From the NCBI GenBank assembly GCA_001839685.1, contig MLAK01000128.1, positions 1-10,224 of the forward strand: 10,224 nucleotides of DNA, written 5' to 3'. Within the stretch, counting starts at the first letter, position 1. The number at the start of each line of letters is the position of its first letter. Source of the stretch: Tritrichomonas foetus (Eukaryota > Parabasalia > Tritrichomonadida > Tritrichomonadidae). Shown here piece by piece: positions 8,462 to 10,224 of the stretch. The notes below the pieces were generated by a model. That model made no database searches. It was given only the letters and a program-made list of their open reading frames with translations, and was not told the origin of the DNA. The position numbers and the translations under genes were made by a program.

Positions 8462-8646
8462 ATTCGCAAGATCCAACTGATAATAATAATGATATAGGAA
8501 ACTTTTATCAAGATGAAGATAAATTAATTATCTCGAAAGTCTACGAGATTGGACAGAAATGGAAGATTATTAAACAGTTTTTCCCAGGTAAGACGGCAGC
8601 ACAACTCAAAAATAGATACAATGCAATTAAAAAATCATTCCTTTGA
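8452..8646 (+). CDS. Myb/SANT single-repeat ORF inside the Tc1 element
   Basis: The frame is open from 8437 to the TGA at 8644-8646. After an Asn/Asp-rich leader (PTDNNNDIGN) it encodes one Myb repeat. The aromatic anchors F (8503), W (8560) and Y (8617) are each separated by exactly 18 residues, the Myb spacing. The recognition-helix region FFPGKTAAQLKNRYNAIKK matches the R3 repeat of R2R3 Myb proteins (consensus PGRTxNxxKNRW). R3-type repeats bind DNA together with an R2, which is missing. There is no in-frame ATG: the first codon is GTG, and the nearby ATG at 8450 is in the transposase C-terminal frame. It overlaps the transposase end by 10 bases in the -1 frame. It may have been a C-terminal transposase extension, a second ORF, or a captured 3' end of a host Myb gene. 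Expression is uncertain. Confidence 0.7.
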   Translation: MSVNSQDPTDNNNDIGNFYQDEDKLIISKVYEIGQKWKIIKQFFPGKTAAQLKNRYNAIKKSFL

Positions 8647-8665
8647 AAAAGTCAAGAAAGTGTTC

Positions 8666-8671
8666 AATAAA
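8666..8671 (+). terminator. Possible polyadenylation signal
   Basis: AATAAA lies 20 bases after the Myb ORF stop. Trichomonads use a short UAAA-type signal close to the stop codon, which this would satisfy. In such AT-rich DNA the match is weak evidence. Confidence 0.3.
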
Positions 8672-8672
8672 G

Positions 8673-8775
8673 CAGGTTTATTTTGAGGGAGTGCCGTTAA
8701 CTATTAGTAAAGAAATTTTCTACGATATCTACTTTTTGTGTTACGTAAAAATAACCTATATTCAAAATAAACCTG
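8673..8775. repeat. Subterminal 14-bp inverted repeat at the right transposon end
   Basis: CAGGTTTATTTTGA (8673-8686) is the exact complement of TCAAAATAAACCTG (8762-8775). The outer arm overlaps the inner part of the right TIR. The inner copy therefore places a second TIR-like site about 90 bases inside the end, facing the other way. No equally good copy was seen inside the left end. Confidence 0.7.
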
Positions 8776-8794
8776 GTTTGTTGAAAGGAGTTTA
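8769..8794 (-). repeat. Right TIR with flanking TA
   Basis: Reverse complement reads TA, AACTCCTTTCAACAAACCAG, GTTT. It matches the left end at 21 of 24 positions plus the TA. Confidence 0.85.
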
Positions 8795-8989
8795 TATATA
8801 TATATTTTGAAAAATAACTCAAAATTAAGTTTAATTTCTCGATATATTACTATCCTAATTCCATTGCAATTTAAAAAATAATACTGTTAATATGCACATC
8901 TTGCTGAGAAACTTAAGAATAAAATTAAAGATGATAGTTTCAATCAAATAAGAGTATATAGGGGATAATAGAAACCCTCAGTAATTCAA
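8795..8989. other. AT-rich flank right of the Tc1 element
   Basis: Begins with a (TA)n run continuing from the target site. No coding frame is supportable. AGGGGATAATAGAAACCCT near 8959-8977 can form a short AGGG/CCCT hairpin that may belong to the structured island that follows, because GGGGATAA recurs at 9093-9100 on its other side. Confidence 0.3.
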
Positions 8990-9077
8990 TATCCTCATGA
9001 TTTATCGTGAATGTGAGGCCGTCTATGCCGGGGCCGAAAAGCCGCAGCTCCTCACCTCTTAGATAAATTCTCAGGAA
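8990..9077 (+). ncRNA. GC-rich foldable island, candidate structured RNA
   Basis: Three nested perfect stems are visible: ATTTATC (9000-9006) with GATAAAT (9062-9068); GTGAGG (9013-9018) with CCTCAC (9050-9055); and GGC (9032-9034) with GCC (9041-9043) around a CGAAAA loop. CCT/AGG can add three more pairs outside. The core 9013-9055 is far richer in GC than anything nearby and has no sensible reading frame. The nested geometry with internal loops suggests a stable RNA, or a cruciform-forming DNA end of a small element. It does not match a tRNA, 5S, SRP or hammerhead pattern that I can recognise. The strand is not established. Confidence 0.4.
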
Positions 9078-9435
9078 AAGAAATTCGTCATCGGGGATAA
9101 AGCATGAATCTCATTGTGATCTCAAAAAGTGTAACATTTTTAAACGTACATTCCATCAAAAGTGCGAAATTATCTTTGAATTTTTATTTCATTCTTAACT
9201 TTCTTATTGTTGAATATATACTCATTAGTGAACAGTGAAGAAATGTAAACACTTGGAATTTGTTTGCATAGCTATCCAAATCATGCTAAAATTTCGCAGA
9301 ATTCATATATTGACTTAAATTTGAAATTAATTATAATGGATTCCGAATATAAATTGTAATATTTTTTTTATTATCTGAATTTCAGAATTTTTGTTCTTCG
9401 TGATATATCACTGATCTTGTTAAAGATCAATTAAT
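9078..9435. other. AT-rich stretch, nothing recognised
   Basis: Stops are dense in all frames and no coherent protein fragment, RNA or repeat was seen. The 3' part could hold the eroded start of the relic that follows (a weak plus-strand reading ISEFLFFVIYH near 9380-9412). Confidence 0.3.
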
Positions 9436-10058
9436 TTTAAGATATATTTTCCAATTTTGATGAGCATTATTTTCGTCGTCAGAATTTGAAAATACCAAAA
9501 TGATCCAACAATACACAAGTTTCTTCTAACCATTACACGGAAAGAGTTGCGACAATTGCCAAAAGGAATAATTATATTTGCTATAAATTGTCATCTGTGT
9601 TAATTCACAATCTATTTATGCCTTTGGTGTATCCCTTGAAGAAATTCGTGGTAATGTCATTAAGATTCCATTTGATATCATCGATAAACGCTCAGATATA
9701 ATCTGGGTGAATTGCATTTAGCAATTGAATAATTATAGTTTTTCTGGCCTGCTAACTTTTTTCAGAGTCAGATAGGAGCGGTCATAGTCACATACATTTA
9801 TTTTGGTAAATGTTCATGCAATTTTTTGGAAAAAAATCTTTACACATTAAGAGGTAAGTGAATATGTCAAAAGATTATGAATTTTCCGATTTTTTTTTTC
9901 GATACCAATTATTGGAGATATTTCTTTACATGACAATCGTGAATCCCTTTTCAAACTTTTTTCAAAAACTCAGGAGAAACACTAAGCGACTTGATTTTTA
10001 CTTGAATATGTGTCTGGAGTTATTTCACAGGAAAATATACCATTCTTTTAGAGCCTAA
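9436..10058 (+). pseudogene. Broken gene, possibly trichomonad BTB-like/ankyrin protein
   Basis: Blocks in order are FKIYFPILMSIIFVVRI, stop, QNDPTIHKFLLTITRKELRQ (9436-9603); after a frame change NSQSIYAFGVSLEEIRGNVI and KIPFDIIDKRSDIIWVNC (9602-9721); then FFQSQIGAVIVTYI in another frame (9754-9858); and finally a 65-codon open stretch from an ATG at 9864 (MSKDYEFSDFFFRYQLLEIF) to the TAA at 10056-10058. The opening pattern (hydrophobic strand, then NDPTIxxFxL) resembles the BTB-like N-terminus of many trichomonad ankyrin-repeat proteins. No ankyrin repeat itself is visible, because the relic ends first. The assignment rests on pattern memory and is tentative. That it is a former coding sequence is better supported. 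Confidence 0.4.
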
Positions 10059-10224
10059 ATATGTAAATAGTTTTTTGTTATTGTGGAATTTGTTTATTTA
10101 AAAGTTATATACGTCTTTCAGCGAGTTAAATATTAATAGTTAATATTTTTTTCGCTTTTTTTATTTTAAATATATAAATATATATTATTAAAACTTACTT
10201 TATGTTTTTGAATTCACTGATGAG
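10059..10224. other. AT-rich right edge
   Basis: No coding frame. It has TTTATTTTAAATATATAAATATATATT-type AT tracts. The window ends within CTGATGAG. Confidence 0.4.

Larger units (their letters stand above)
7122..8792 (+). mobile_element. Tc1-type DNA transposon, 1671 bp
   Basis: The two ends are inverted copies: 7122-7145 against the reverse complement of 8769-8792, with 21 of 24 positions matching. TA dinucleotides at 7120-7121 and 8793-8794 flank the element as expected for Tc1/mariner target duplication. The TA-rich flanks (TATA on both sides) leave the exact border uncertain by a few bases. The element holds a transposase with a DD34E triad and, downstream but still inside the ends, an ORF with one Myb repeat. 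Length and layout (about 277 bp leader, then transposase) suit Tc1 elements except for the extra Myb ORF. Compared with its neighbours it has few lesions, so it is probably the most recent insertion here. This copy cannot make its own transposase. Confidence 0.85.

Noticed and set aside
9000..9068. Twister or hammerhead ribozyme at the foldable island
   Set aside because: The nested stems superficially suggest it, but the conserved core bases of either ribozyme could not be placed.
10213..10224. CTGATGAG at the window end, like half of a hammerhead ribozyme core
   Set aside because: The rest of the motif would lie outside the window, and eight bases alone are not evidence.

Overview
The window looks like AT-rich accessory DNA from a trichomonad protist, most likely Trichomonas vaginalis or a close relative. 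This is an inference. It rests on the low GC content, on relics of several DNA-transposon families packed into 10 kb, on an R3-type Myb repeat, and on gene relics that resemble trichomonad repeat families. Nothing resembles a bacterial operon, and no intact host gene is visible. Apart from the central transposon, long open frames are rare. Short stretches of convincing protein sequence do line up when the frame is allowed to switch at homopolymer runs, so most of the window is a graveyard of old genes.

Layout. 1-244: left-edge repeat with unresolved bases, a cluster of TAACCG motifs and a GC-rich hairpin. 245-688 (-): N-terminal part of a mariner-type transposase. 830-2655 (-): a closely packed same-strand series of unidentified degenerate genes. 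2656-3475 (-): a decayed tyrosine recombinase interrupted by an A-rich microsatellite. 3565-3670 (-): tail of another relic. 3794-4580 (+) and 4600-5725 (-): two different pogo/CENP-B-like transposase relics meeting tail to tail. 5727-6141 (-) and 6160-6753 (+): two divergent unidentified relics.

7122-8792 is the youngest-looking unit, a 1671-bp Tc1-type element. It has inverted ends, flanking TA, and a transposase with the DD34E triad that is broken by one TGA and one frameshift. Inside the same ends is a 64-codon ORF encoding one Myb/SANT repeat. 8990-9077 is a GC-rich, strongly foldable island in otherwise AT-rich DNA. 9436-10058 (+) is a broken gene that may belong to the trichomonad BTB-like/ankyrin protein families.

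The most interesting signal is the Myb repeat inside the Tc1 inverted repeats. Either the element captured the 3' half of a host Myb gene, or this lineage carries a Myb DNA-binding module as a transposase tail or second protein. The other signals worth following are the foldable island near 9 kb and the same-strand relic block led by the tyrosine recombinase, which could be the remains of a larger virus-like element.
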